Source: Paracyclopina nana (Eukaryota; Arthropoda; Copepoda; Cyclopoida; Cyclopettidae). From it: a stretch of DNA of 64,000 bases. The stretch lies in the NCBI GenBank assembly GCA_019096065.1, contig JAGUCH010000009.1, positions 3,978,001 to 4,042,000 on the forward strand. Direction: 5' to 3'. The translations under genes and the position numbers were made by a program. This document shows, one piece after another, positions 1 through 49,173 of this stretch (positions are counted from its first letter, which is position 1; each line of letters begins with the position of its first letter). Under the pieces are notes generated by a model. The model made no database searches, was not told the DNA's origin, and saw only the letters and a program-made list of their open reading frames with translations.

Positions 1-151
1 CTTTTTCCTTTGAAGAAAAAAAGTAGGATTTTTCATATGGATATAACTTTTGAATAAACCGCGCGCGTAATACTAATATCAATGCTCATGATCTACATTC
101 TTGCAAATGTAATAATGTAGTACGTACATATATTGTCAAAAATTATCTTAC

Positions 152-36480
<36,329 letters not shown>

Positions 36481-39400
36481 ACATTGGGTTCTTCTCTCCT
36501 GCGTAGCTGGCTTGAAATGGGTGCATGAAGAGCCTTGACATCTATTGGCAGAAAACCATTATCATGCCTCCAAGAGATTCATTTTGAGACTTGTGAGTGT
36601 GTGTGTGCACCAGCTGGCCTAGAATGCAAGAGAGAAAGCTGCTTTAAATGGAGCGCCCTTTTTTATAATTGCCACGCGGGTTTGTTTTGACTGCTTTTGT
36701 TGTGATTTCCGGAAGCTGCAATTGCTACCAGACGGAATCCCCATAAACGGCCAAAAGAGCACAGTTCATAAATAACGCCCATTATCGCAATTTACCAGCT
36801 TCTATGATCCAATAAAGAGGGCAAAAACCCAGCTTCCCCTTCTCAATTTTCTGGTCAATTGGTTATTGGCCTTCAAGGCCATTCTGGAGGTCATTTTTTA
36901 GGCATGACATTAAGTGAAGTAAATCGTTCTGGCAGCTCGTTTTGGCACCTTCAACAAATCCTTGTTGACTTACTTGAAGCACTGCTGTAGTGCCCAGTTG
37001 CACTTGCTTTCTACCATTGAGATGATGCAGCGATTGGCATTCACGATGCCCATCTTTTCTTATGATATTCAATTTCCTTTTTTCCCTTTTCTGTGCCATT
37101 TCCGAGGCGAAATGACCTTCCAAGCGTACCCTCTGCATGCAAATAAGATCAGAGAGAAAGCTTTACCCACCTAAAGCAACTGTGCATCCATACAATTGTG
37201 ATTATGTGGCTTTAGCACGTTTTAAAGCCCCTAAGTGCCACTTAATCCATTAGTTATGTTATAGCTTATTAGTAAGAGCCCAATCACTGAAGGAAAAGAC
37301 TGTCTCAATCAGCTGCCAATTCACAAAATTGTCTCGGGAACAAGAGAGCTTTCTCAACCACGATTCCTTGAAAGATGATGATGCCCTTTGGTAGCAAGAC
37401 ATTGAACGAAAAAGATTTGGGTGACACCACAAGCACTACAAATGATGGTGAATAGTGTCTGAAAAAGCATTGTAGTTGGCAACCACCTAATGGTATTCGA
37501 AGCAATTCAGCACATGAATGATGACTTGCTTGCTTTGATCTCTCATGTTATGTCATCTTCTGATAACTAGCAGCATTAACGGTAGCGTTTATTTGTTTAT
37601 CTTCAAATTGCCAGACATCTCCTAATAGATACTATATACTCCGATCTTTCTTGCAAGGAAAAATCCGCCAAGGAAGTATACTTAGGTGGTGAAATGGATA
37701 AACAGTGTGTACGGCTTTTTTTAGCCCAATTAAAATATTTGGCAGGAAGTCTGAGGACGAAATAATAAACTACTGTACGAAGAGGATGATATGATTATTG
37801 TCACTTTATGATGCAAACTTCTCCTCTCAGTTGGAATTTAATTTGGAAACTTTTGGAAGAAAGCAACGTCGCTGAAATCACATTGGATGAGGAAGTAATT
37901 TGCTGGCAAAGTTTGAACTCAATAAAAAGCATTTTGCTTTGAGTTTCGCAGTACAGGATCTCCAAGGAAAGGGTTGGACTCAATGGAAGCTTTTCCTCGC
38001 AAAATCACATCATCAAAATCTGATCAATGGATGAGCCGCATTTTTCAAATGGATACTATTTTTCTTTTGAGTGAGAAATCCAAAGGTTTTTCAGTCCACC
38101 CGCATATGGGTATTGAAAAGCATTTGGACACTCTCGATTGGAGGTTTATGTGCATCGCTTTTCTCTTCACTTCTATTTGGGTCACATGAAATATGCATAG
38201 ATCTATCTTTTGCTGATGGAAATGCTGGTCAAGTAACCGTGACTCTAGACCTATTTGCTGGGTCTACAGGATGCACACATAGGAATACGTAAATTGCTCT
38301 CTCTCTCTCCTCATTCCCAAAATGTATTCAAATACAAGAAAAGCAGAAGAACTTTCTGGTTTCTGCATATAAATCAATGCCTTTCAAAAATCCCCAGGGA
38401 AATGTGATGAAGTAAGAAAGTTGAAGCTTTCTCATAGTTCACTTGTAATTTCCCTATTTTTACTGCCAGATTCCTTCATAGCCCATGGGTATACCAAATA
38501 TTTAGCGCACATAAATGTAAGGTATAACGTAAAACGGGCTTACAAATAGCATCACTATTTATCAAAAGACGGATGATGCTTTCTTTTCGCAAATCGGTTT
38601 TTTGCTCGCATCCGTTTTTCATGGGTCTTGATCGTTTCGCCATTTACTTGGGCTTTTATGGCAGACATAAAAATCAGTTATAGAAGCAGCTACAGAGAGG
38701 CCAACAAAAAGATAATAAAAACGCTGTCTTAAGGCATCAAGCAGCTTACGTAACATGCATCACCGCGAGATCTGAACTGAGCTTTCTTTTGCATCTAATC
38801 TGCATATGAAACGCGCAGCGGATATTAATGTCGTACAGCACAACTCTCATGTTAACCTCAGTTATTAAGGTTGTTGCTCTATTTATGCATGGCCTAAAAA
38901 GGCACTGTAAAAACATTGCTTATAAAAGCAATAGCCTACTTTCATATTGTTGCTGCTGTGAAAACCCTCTCAAGATTGCACAAAAGTTACTTTTTTTCCA
39001 GTACAACCAATGTGATACATCGTGCTGTAATTCCCTCTTTCATCAAGGGAACGAAGCTGAGAAGGGGAAAAAAGATGTCACCCATTTCATCTTTGAGAAA
39101 TCTTACCAAAAAAGCAATTTTCTATAGAAGAAAGGAGCAACTATTTGCTAAAGTTGCTGCTCTTAATGTAAGCTGGCATTGGAAAACACGAGTGGCAGAG
39201 GTCAGAAAATGGCTGTAGAAAAGCTACATCAGCTTTATTTGGTCGATTTCGACAATTGCTTTCATCACATAAAAGCTCGTTTTTTATGGTCAAACAACAG
39301 TTATTTTTCCCTCTTCCCCATGCAGCATACTGCGCCCAATAACTTGCAATACATAGTACATGCTACAGCGTGGCGACAAACGAGTTTTAAAAGCAAGGAC

Positions 39401-40162
39401 CTTTTCCTTTAGGTTTCCATTTAGCAGATGAAGAGATGCATGGCCTTGAAAGTTCTCCAATGATGTCGACATCATTGATGCTCTACCATTTTTCTAAGCA
39501 CTAACAAGGTCAATGGTAACAACTTTCGACCCCCCAAAAAAAAGTTTTTTCCTTTTGAGGTAACGAAGAAAATATTTCGATTCATAATATGAGAGAAGGA
39601 TCAAAATGTCCCTCAATCTCTCTCAAGTTGGCCAAATGGACGATGTCTGCTTGGCCTCGCGCAAACTTTACGAAAGCTGGCGTTTCGAAAGCCATAGTGG
39701 TACTCAGTGCAAAGCTGGACTTGTGCTGTATACCAAGTTTGGTCAAGTCTCCATCTCTGGCACTAAACAAGCCCGGTGCACTTCTAGCACCGTCAGAAGT
39801 GATGGTTTGGGTTTTAACTGTTGAGTGGCACTCATGGTGACAGCTTTCACATCTTGAGGAAAAGCCTTGCTCTGCATGCTATGTGGTAAGATAAGGAGGC
39901 ATAACATATGATATACCAGATATGAGTGTACCCACGCGCGCAGGCAATTTCTGGGAATTCCTCTGGTGGTAAAATGTCCCCAACTAGGAAAATTTTTTGG
40001 ATGCTAAGCAGGTTCTGGACATGCAAAGACAAGTTTTTGCCACTACATTGAAATGTTAGAAACTGCATAGAAAACGTGTACAATTTTTTGATGTGTTTTC
40101 TAACAATTTTTTGCTGCTCGTACCCCATCTTCTGGTTTGCGGCAATTCTGCTGACATTTGTA

Positions 40163-40262
40163 CCTGTTAGAAATCTGGCGTAAACTTGTTCATGTCACAT
40201 ACATGTTTTCAACTATTTTCTATATTTTTCATGAACAAGTTTACAACAGGAAATCTACGACA
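40163..40262. repeat. Small hairpin repeat
   Basis: GTAAACTTGTTCATG (40180-40194) and CATGAACAAGTTTAC (40230-40244) are perfect 15-bp inverted copies, with weaker pairing beyond. Confidence 0.75.
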
Positions 40263-42245
40263 TTTCATGTGGATGATAGCAACAGATTTCTACCCAAAAT
40301 CTGGAGATGATGCTAATTGTTCTGAATGCATGTTTTCTTGCATGAAACCAACAGTTTTTCTAAAAAACCGTTATTCAAAATGTAGTAAATCTGACGATCA
40401 CTTTCTGAGCAAGAATGATCTGGAATTTTGCCGAAATCAGCTTGGAGCCGGCCATCAGCAGACATTTTGATTGTGGCAAGTTATTTTGAAAATTAAAAGG
40501 TTGTCAGTTGAACACAAGATGGTTTTTCATCAATAAAAGCCTTCCAAGGCAAAGGAAGACCCTCCTGAGCTGAAGAACACAAGCAAATACCCTTGATGGA
40601 GGTTATTTTCTTGGGACAGTGCAAAGGTAAAGCATAACAAAATTATAAAGGGAAGAAGTCAAGTTACAAAATGCTTAATTTTTAAGGTTTTGGCACAGGA
40701 AAGGGGCAGAAATTCATCAACCCTGATTTTGGATGACAAATTCCCCAATTCCCCACAACTTGCATCATCACAAAGCATGGACATCTACAAAGATCCCCAC
40801 AAGCCAAAACCTTGACAAGACCTGAATTGGCAAAACCGAGAGCAAAACAATTCATTATGTTTAAATATTATTAGAATATACATATTTCCTGTAATGTGAG
40901 GCTGTAAGAGGCCAATGAGGCTGCAAAGGGCAGCAAGGCCTAAATTCGCGACCTTTTTCAACCTCTATTCAAAGACAAGTTTTCAACATGCAAAAAAAAA
41001 AATAGCATCACTATCTTATCAAGCTTTCGAGTAAAGCTGTTGAAAACATAACAGAACGTAATTGTAGATGGGCCACGGTGGTTGCATCGAATGGAGAAGC
41101 GACATTTTTGCTGACATGAGAGGGTAAAGTTCTTGCGATAACAATTTATTTAAAGTCAGTCTTCCTGAAGCTTGCATCTCCAGATTGGCTAACATGAATG
41201 TACCAGTATAGAAGATGTTTGTTAAGATTTTGTGGATAAATCAGCTCGATATTCTGAACATGTCAGCTTCATTCTGACCCTTAATTTTCCTAGTTGGGTC
41301 ACCTTCCAGGCATTTTCTTTGTTTTGCCAGCAGCTCGAGAAAAATGTGTAATTCGGCTCCCTGATGCGAACATATGCCATAAGGCAGTATTAAGGCAAAA
41401 AGTTCAACTCTGGGAGGAATGGACGTGGGCGCTATTGAGCTGCTTTCAGGCTATCCACGTAGCTCTGGATTTGATCAAAGAAATCGATTTTTCCATTGTC
41501 CAGGAGCTACTTCTATCTTTTTCACTATTCATAACATATGTAGAATTCTCCAAATAATTGAATACTTATTAGGAAGCTACTAATTTGAAGTAAGCACGGC
41601 TATTTCGTAACCTCACTTATGAAATCTATTTTTAAGGTACCCTAATCATGAAATTAGGAATGTGGTAATTTCTTACCTGGAATATGGTAGAGGCCGAGAA
41701 GCAATTATTTTGCTAGCTGGTTGCAATTATTTCTTCGTTATCAGAGATCAGACACACACACTCTACAATTGGCAAAAGTTATAGCAGTGACCACGAGAAC
41801 TTGTGTACACACATTGAGGCCGTTTTGTGGAGGCTGCGAGAAGGAAGATCGAGGAGGGCGCAAAAGCCTCTCTTTTGACAACACCATCACGAACGACGAC
41901 GAAGGCGACGTTGTTGTTGAAAAAGAGCGCGAGTAGGAAGAAGGCTTGCGATTTGGCAAGAGAACCCTGCTCAAGTTTTCAAGCGTGCTACCCATTTTGG
42001 CTGGAAAAGGATTTCCCCAAACCTCGCCAAATGTGCGTCCTTCGCGGTGTTGAAGTCGAGGATGCACTTCGAGATCTGAGCTCCACTGTATACAGAGGCC
42101 ATACCGAGGCCGTCTGCACGTCCCCACGGTGGCCACTCATTCGATCAAATTCCAATATTTCTTACACCAGCCACCCTTTTGCTAAATCGCCAATTTGCAA
42201 GCGAACTGAGAGTTTGCAAAAATCAGCGCTCAGTGCTTACTGCGA

Positions 42246-42533
42246 GCGTGCGTCAGAGCAGTAGATTTTGATGAGTAGAACGTTATCAAAACTCAGTTCT
42301 AAAGAAACAACCCTAGCACGACATCGGCGCTTTTTTGTTACCCCGTTTATTACATTGTGTTATGCTATTTTTATTAGGTATTTGATAACTTTACTGAGAA
42401 CCCACGAACACTCAAATTTTCGTTCCGATCGGCGCTGTAGTTTGAGCTGTTCCTAAGTAATTTTTCCCCAAAAAAGTTCAGCTGTTGTTGAGAGCGAGAT
42501 ACGCTCATAAAAATCTACTGCTCTGGCGTGCGC
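42246..42533. repeat. MITE-like element with 30-bp inverted ends
   Basis: The ends (CAGAGCAGTAGATTTTGATG on the left, CATAAAAATCTACTGCTCTG on the right) are inverted copies with few mismatches and continue into GC-rich GCGTGCG tips. The 288-bp interior has no coding potential. Confidence 0.85.
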
Positions 42534-44149
42534 GTAATCATAGCAGTAGTCTTAGCCAGTAGAGCGCAACAATCTCAACTACTGAATTGATTTCACACCA
42601 AAGTTTTAAGCAAAAAGCCAACAAGACTGACGGTTTCCCTTTTCTTTTTTTTCTCTTTTTCGGCCGGTGGATTGGACTGGTAGCTCTTGAAGGTGCGTGA
42701 AAGGATAGCTCACTGTCGAGCGATATTAACCAGATTTCCAGCTTGAATTTTTACTTTCCACTTTGTTGAGCATCTGTTTCCTAATTTTTTTACATTGACT
42801 TTTGTCGTCCCTTTTGCCACTCAGAGAACCTAAAAGTATCGCCACCATAGTATCCGTATGCTCAAATTATCCCAGTCGGCGAAACACCGTTCCCCGATTT
42901 GAACACCTAAGTTGTTAATTTAAATAATAATGACCTCGGGGTATCATCATAGCATTCCAAACTATATGAGAGCTTGCAGGTAATTATCTGGAAGCTGATG
43001 ATGTTGAAGTTGTATTATCTGTACAATTACAGCTCTATACTCAGCGGTGCAAGATCGATTGCGAGGAAATTGTTGAGGCAAATTCTCACAGTTGCTTTTT
43101 CTTTCCGCGAAAATGTGCCAAGCCTTTTAAGTAAAGATAATAACAAAACTGTAAGGGTATCTTAGTACAAAAAAGAATATTTAAGACCGTACATCCAAGG
43201 CATCTCTAGATTCCACGTGTTTTAAAAAGATAGGCTCATTTTTTAGAGCTTTTATGTGCCCACGAAACTAGATAAATAATTGATATGATGATGAAATAAT
43301 AGCGTACGCCCATAGTGGATTTGCCTTATATCGTATATAAGGAAAGATATGCTACATATGTATCCACGCTCTACTTCGGTATTATGTATGTATCGCATAC
43401 ATGTATGCCACATTTATCGGCTTTTCCTGTCATATGTTCCAACAGTGGTGAAGCTACAGGACCCACATCTACCTTTATAGCATAGTAATGATCATGATGC
43501 TCTGGATTTTTCGGTGAAGCACTAGACATACCATATACCTCTATAGCAGAACACGTTACGCATGGAGCTCCAAATCGTAATTGACGAGAGAGACCCCGAT
43601 GATTCTGAAGAGAGGAGGTCAGAAAAGGTCATTTGCCGGCCTTGATGGCAAAACAAGCACATAAGTTATACATTCAAGGCTACAAAACCCAACCACCATA
43701 ATGCTTACAAAGCCATTTGCGAGAGAGAGAGGAGAAAGAGTATAGTATAGCGCACTGTCAACTGCCATAAATAATCCCATGCACCAAAAGCCTAGCAAAA
43801 TATGCACGAGAGCTCGAGGATGAGGTCATCTGAAGGAAAAGCTGGAAAAAGACTGAATTCGTTTTTTCCCTTTATGTTTGTTCCCTCCTTTGATTAATCA
43901 CGATTTTGTAACCCAAGTAATGATGGCATAGATGAAAATAGTACATTTATTCGAGATTTGGCGTATATACATTTATGTGATGTCAGAGGCAGGCTTCGAT
44001 AGTTTACGAGATCTCAGAGCAAAATCAATCTTGTCGAGTGCTTTTTTCATATATATCTTTCGCCAATGCAATATTGAACAAAAATATCGAACGCTGGGCT
44101 TAAAAAATGCAATGGCACTTCTGTTTAGTATATGATGCTCACTATGAAT

Positions 44150-44270
44150 GCAACCTCGTTCAATTTTGCAACTAGTTGTGCGGATTCAATTTGCCAGGAG
44201 AAAAATGCATTTAATCAGCTCGCAAACTAGGGCAACCCAACATTTTAATCGAGGTTGCGAGTGATTATTT
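44150..44270. repeat. Imperfect inverted repeat
   Basis: GCAACCTCG near 44151 pairs with CGAGGTTGC near 44262, with further imperfect pairing inside. Confidence 0.5.
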
Positions 44271-45238
44271 GAGAGGATTCAAACGTATAAGGCGAAATCA
44301 ATTTCCAAGTATTCTCACCTTGATGGCCGTTGATATAAAGTAAACATTAGTTAGGATTTCAAAGGCTTAGGATACTCAAAAAAGATATCTATGATGCCTG
44401 CAAAACTTTTTTCAAATCTGATGGATTGATTTTGATTGAGCCTGGCATCAACTTTTGGAGCTATGGATATTTGATATATGATATGGAGAGATCAACTTGA
44501 TTTATTTTTCTTGGCTGCTTTTTGCTTGAAAAAGAAAGATTTGACTTTTAAAAGGGGCAAAAGACCATTTGTTGGTCGTTAATGATGCTCACATTTATCT
44601 TAGGCTCTGCTAAAGTGGAAAAACCTCAGTTTTTGCTCTTTACCTAACCTTTTTTTTTTCTTAGCCAGCAAAGATCGAGCCGCAGTCTATATTTCATCAA
44701 TAAATTTTCCCTGAAAGTTGTGATTCGGGTTTGCAGCCTGATAGTCCTTCGGGAAAAATAATCAAATATGATCGCAGATAATTGTCGAAAAACTGTATAA
44801 TCCTCCATCAATCATCTTAACCTTTAGCAATTTTCATAGATGTCTCATGATTCATTTTCCTGTTCAATCTTACTAATATATCCAATCTCCTTCCAACCAA
44901 ATATTTCAATTTTTTGAGGTCATTTCTGCATTTCAAAATCTAAAAATAGGTACATTTACGATTGCGATGTATGTATCATGCCATTTCCTACTATGATTGA
45001 TATAATCGTGATCTGCATCAAGGGTTCCCTGGGCTCACCTTCAAGCCTAAAAGAGCGAAAAATTGCTCTATCTCTCCAAACTTGACAGGATGATAGAGGG
45101 TGGCGTGATTCAATGTATACATATGAGCGCCAACATCCACTTTCTTGTTATTTCCACTTGCATTGCTCCAATCTTGAGCATTATTTTATTTCACCAACAA
45201 AAGGAAATCGTTGCCCAAATACCGCACATTGAATTGGC

Positions 45239-45790
45239 AAAGGACCTAACCCAAACTTCTTACAACACCCAATAATTATATATTTTCTGAAAGCTTATGT
45301 CCCAAGGGTTCATTTGGTGATAAAATAAAAATCCTGGCCTATCGCTTCCAATAACATTTAAAAAACGTTTTGCGCAAAAAGGCTCATATTTTTGGGGATA
45401 GTTTGCTTCAATGACCCCCACTAAAATTCAAAAATAAAACTTAAGTTACTTCATTGTAAAATGGCTAGGATGAACAGAAATGGAGATATAGCAATGCTAA
45501 AAGTTGATTACTGCCAACTTGATTAATTTTGCATAATAAGTTTGGCAGCGATATTTCATTTTGAGTGCATTTTACAGACTTGCTTTGAAATAAAAAAGTT
45601 AGATCTTCTTTTTTCAGAGGGGGTCATTGCTATTAATAATCTCAAAAAATAATAAACTGTAGGGGCTAGACGTTTTTGAATATAGGAAGCCAGGAAGGCC
45701 AGTATTTTTAAATTACTACCAAATGAACCCTAAGAACAAAAGCTTTCAGAAAATGTATATTTTTTGGGTGTTGTAAAGAGTTTGGACCTT
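45239..45790. repeat. Long foldback repeat, arms about 230 bp
   Basis: The left arm from 45239 (AAGGACC...ACAACACCCAA, TTTTCTGAAAGCTT, GGGTTCATTTGGT) is mirrored by the right arm ending at 45790. The arms are diverged but continuous, with a loop of roughly 100 bp. It is a large imperfect hairpin of a non-autonomous element type. Confidence 0.85.
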
Positions 45791-47219
45791 CTTCAAGTCA
45801 ATGTGACCGGCAGTCCCACAATATTTGAAGTTAACAGACCTATCACATTACGGAAAGTAGATCGAGATCTACGTCGAGCTGACAGCATTAGTGTCTAATT
45901 GAATACCTTAAAAACAAAGGCTACTTTGAATTTTGTGGGACGTACAATAATGTAGCATGAGTGCTGTAATTTTGTGCAATTGGCAAATTTCTTTCTCTTT
46001 CTGCAAGATAGGAAGGGTACGTTGAAAATTCAACCTTTTTTGCCTTCCTTTGGCCGTACAAGAAGAAGTCTCAGTGAAAGTCATGCTTATGCATATTTGC
46101 ATAAATGCAGACGTGTTTTGCATAATGCACTGTCCACGATATGTACAGTGGAAAAAAGTTGAGAGAAAATTATCGCGCTTCAGTGGATTACTTACTATTG
46201 AAAAAGCAAAAAAGGAGATACACTTATTGCAGTTATCCACGGAAAATAACCTCTTTTGTGGGGATAAACATAAATTGCCTGTCTTAGGAGTCATGAATTA
46301 AATGCATCTTAATTAAGGTGAGGATATGCCGGTTCAATTATTTTTAAGATAAGTAAATGCACTCACTGGCTGTGGTGAGTCCAATTACACATTATGGCCC
46401 TAATATGGTCGTTGGTAATAATTGGCTGTGATGAAGTTGAGGCTGCTCCCCATTAAAAAGGTCGTTGAAAGTAAAGTTGACTGAGCTACTTTCTTGCTAA
46501 GAAGGTTCTTTTAGCAGGAAAAAAGACTCTGCCATGTATTTTTAGTAAAAAGAGGCTCCACTGCTAAGTAGCACAAAGAAGCACTTTCTCTTCACAAAGT
46601 GACACCTCATACAAAACAAAGGATTAGTTAAGGCTCATATTAAAATTTGAGGCCTTTCCCAGCATCAAGCTATTCATTTTTCATCGATGAAATGGAGCTT
46701 TTGTTTGAGTGGCTTTCTCTTTTTTTCTGGTCCACAAAAACTGGTGTTTGGTGCTCTCCTTTAAAATTGCGCTATAATTGTACGTGTGGAGAACAAACGG
46801 ACCCAAAGAAAGCAAAAAAGTCCCCAAAAAAAGGGGAAAGTGCATTCCAGGAGGAGCACTTGGCAAAAAAGGTTACTGAGGCATTATTTGTCACGCCTTG
46901 GTATTGCTCACAGTATATTGGTTGTCTGCAGTCTTATATACTATAGTGTACTATAGAGGGCCTCAATAATGCACAATTGTTGTTGGTTAAGGCCAACAAA
47001 GTCTCCTTGTCAACAAGGGAATCTCGACTCCTGCATCACAGCGTGCTGAATGCAAGTTTTACCCAGACTTTCAATTCCGCGAAAAGAATCCAATTTTCAC
47101 GCACTTTTAATATGATGTATAAGTAGTAGCCTTTTTAAGTGAAATTTCCACCACCTTTCAGCAAGCTGTGACAAAGTGCTCTTGTGGCGTGAAACCCAGC
47201 CCCTTTCTTAGCTCACCCC

Positions 47220-48720
47220 TTAGAGCGATTGGAAGTGGCTCTCGCCACTGGAGGCCTGCCAAAGATGTGCACATGAAAAGCTCGTTGCGCGTCAATATTG
47301 CCAAACTTTTTTTATTACATCAAATAATGATTAGCAGTGCCATTCGCAAGACGGCTCCATATCCAGACACCCATCAGCACTTGATTGGCCTTCGCCGCAG
47401 CAAGGAAATTCTGGCTTTCCAAATGCATAGCATTTCTGCAAAGAAGCTTTGCTTTCAAAAAAAGAAATCTCTGAAAAAGCGAGGTAATTACTTGTTGATC
47501 TGGAGAGCAATTGGGCTGTAATTCAAGACAAGCCATCCAGCACCATTGGTATCCATGTTGGCACAAATCTTTTGTGGATTCCATCCATTGGGAAGAAGGA
47601 TGATGGGAAGAACACAAATGGGATGATTTGTAGCCGTCCACAATTGGGTCCTCATGCTGCTCTTGATTGGACCGGAAGAAAGACTCGAATGTTGGTGGAG
47701 CAGAAGAAGCATCCCTTGATTGAACAAAAAACAGCAAATAAAACACAAATATCCAAATTATCGTAAATCAGACATGACACCACAGGAAAAGTGCAATTCT
47801 GCATGCTAATGCAAATTGTGAATAAATAGCACTTACTTGTGGTAGGTTGGCAAAGCATCCTGATGAGCAACATACATCCTTGCATAAACGGATCTTTGTT
47901 CGTAAATTTGCCCGACTGCGTGAAGCGGAGCATGAATCTTTTCTTCTTTCTCATCAGAAGAGAGAATCCAATCCGTCAAGCCAAGACCAAATAGTACAAT
48001 GACAGATGAAGAACCTGAAGCCAAAATCTCATCTCCTGCTTTTGTCTGAACTCGCAGAGGAGCAGCGGATTTTGACGTAGTGACGAGCAAAAACAATCCA
48101 TTGTCCACGTGATAAGGCACTGAATAAGGGAATGAGCCATTTTTGGCCTGATCGCCCAAACGATCATACAAATGCAAATGATTCAAGTAGGGAGCTTCTG
48201 ATAATTCGATTTCCTGGCTGCCTACTCTATACGTTGGCAGCTTGCCGAAAAGACTCCTTAGAAAGTTGAATACTCCCACTGATACCTATATGCAGAAGAA
48301 AAATCTAAATAAGGCAGAATTCAATTATTTGGCCTGTATAAATTAGGGCACCTCATCAAATTGGAGATCCACTTCGGTTGTTTGCTTCCTCACGCATTCC
48401 GGATGAGCTCCAAATGACTCTGAGCCAACTTTGGAAGTGGCTGAAGTGGTCCTCAAGGTTCCAGGAGCAATGGCCTTTGTTCTGACCTCACCTTTGAATT
48501 GCTCGGATGCAAAACACGAGGACACCAAAGTTGTGTCAAGAATGGGATGATTTTCGAAGGAGAGGCCAAAGGCTCCAATTTGCCCAGCCGCAGTTTTTGC
48601 CTCCTCGAAAAGTTGACCCCGAGCAAAGAGGGAAAAGTCAAAGGTTGGCAGATCTGAGGCTGCCAAGCAATGATAAATTGCAGTTAGCTGGATCAGCAGT
48701 AATTTCGACGTTGACTTCAT
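47220..48720 (-). CDS. Secreted 2-oxoglutarate/Fe(II) dioxygenase-like protein
   Basis: Exons 48720-48352, 48285-47837 and 47714-47492 have matching phases. A possible last exon 47255-47220 adds 11 residues and a stop in phase, giving 358 aa. It starts with a signal peptide (MKSTSKLLLIQLTAIYHCLA), then DLPTFDFSLF...AAGQIGAFGLS, resembling the N-terminus of isopenicillin-N-synthase-like enzymes. Exon 2 has a probable iron site with H-x-D in VPYHVDNGLFLL, a later His in APLHAVG, and Arg in RSVYARMYV for the cosubstrate. Exon 3 adds a Cys/His-rich tail (CSSHH, CQHGYQWCWMAC) beyond the usual core. The substrate is unknown. The first donor (GAG|GTGCCC) is weak, and the last exon is the least certain part. 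Confidence 0.5.
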
Positions 48721-49173
48721 TTTGACCGAGTTGATATCTTCTTCGTACTTCGAGTAAGATCCTTCTCATCCAAAGATTGTTGCTACCGCTGAATTTTCCT
48801 GATAAAGCAAAGCAAACATTTACGTAGGGTGGAATATTTATTTCTCTATCAAAAAATTCACATTGTCTTTTATAAGGAGGATCATGTTCTTCCAACATCA
48901 TCCGGAATCAAGTTTAATATATAGGTATGTCATGAAAGTTGTAATAATTTATTATATTAAGTATATTTATACTGAATAGAAAAATTGGAGCATTGTCGCG
49001 GGCGAAGGGCGAGGATATTCATCATGTTTGTTCTTTCATAGTATTTTACCGGGAGGAAATATATAAATGTCTGCTTCGATTTCACACTATAATATTTTGA
49101 TAGGGGGAAAAACTGCGAGTATCACAGAAAATCTTGTTTTTTGCTGTAGGTTGCCGTGAGGTATTTTCTTCAA
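48721..49173. promoter_or_regulatory. Spacer between GRAF 3' end and dioxygenase-like gene
   Basis: Both genes read leftward, so these 453 bases must contain the GRAF 3' UTR and the promoter of the dioxygenase-like gene. A short overlapping frame here is not supported. Confidence 0.4.

Larger units (their letters stand above)
36481..47219. other. 10.7-kb region without supported genes
   Basis: No reading frame here has a recognisable domain or a consistent set of splice sites. It contains foldback repeats at 40163-40262, 42246-42533, 44150-44270 and 45239-45790 and an AT-rich background. The TRPC promoter and any 5' non-coding exons should be in it. Confidence 0.5.

Noticed and set aside
39606-39824. 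Possible short coding exon on the plus strand
   Set aside because: Overlapping frames are open on both strands, and there is no recognised domain or supporting splice pattern.
41741-42264. Overlapping frames of 131 and 145 codons on opposite strands
   Set aside because: The composition is low-information and no family or splice partners are recognised. An upstream TRPC exon could not be shown.
48638-48901. Alternative frame over the start of the dioxygenase-like gene
   Set aside because: It conflicts with the signal-peptide frame that joins the next exons in phase.
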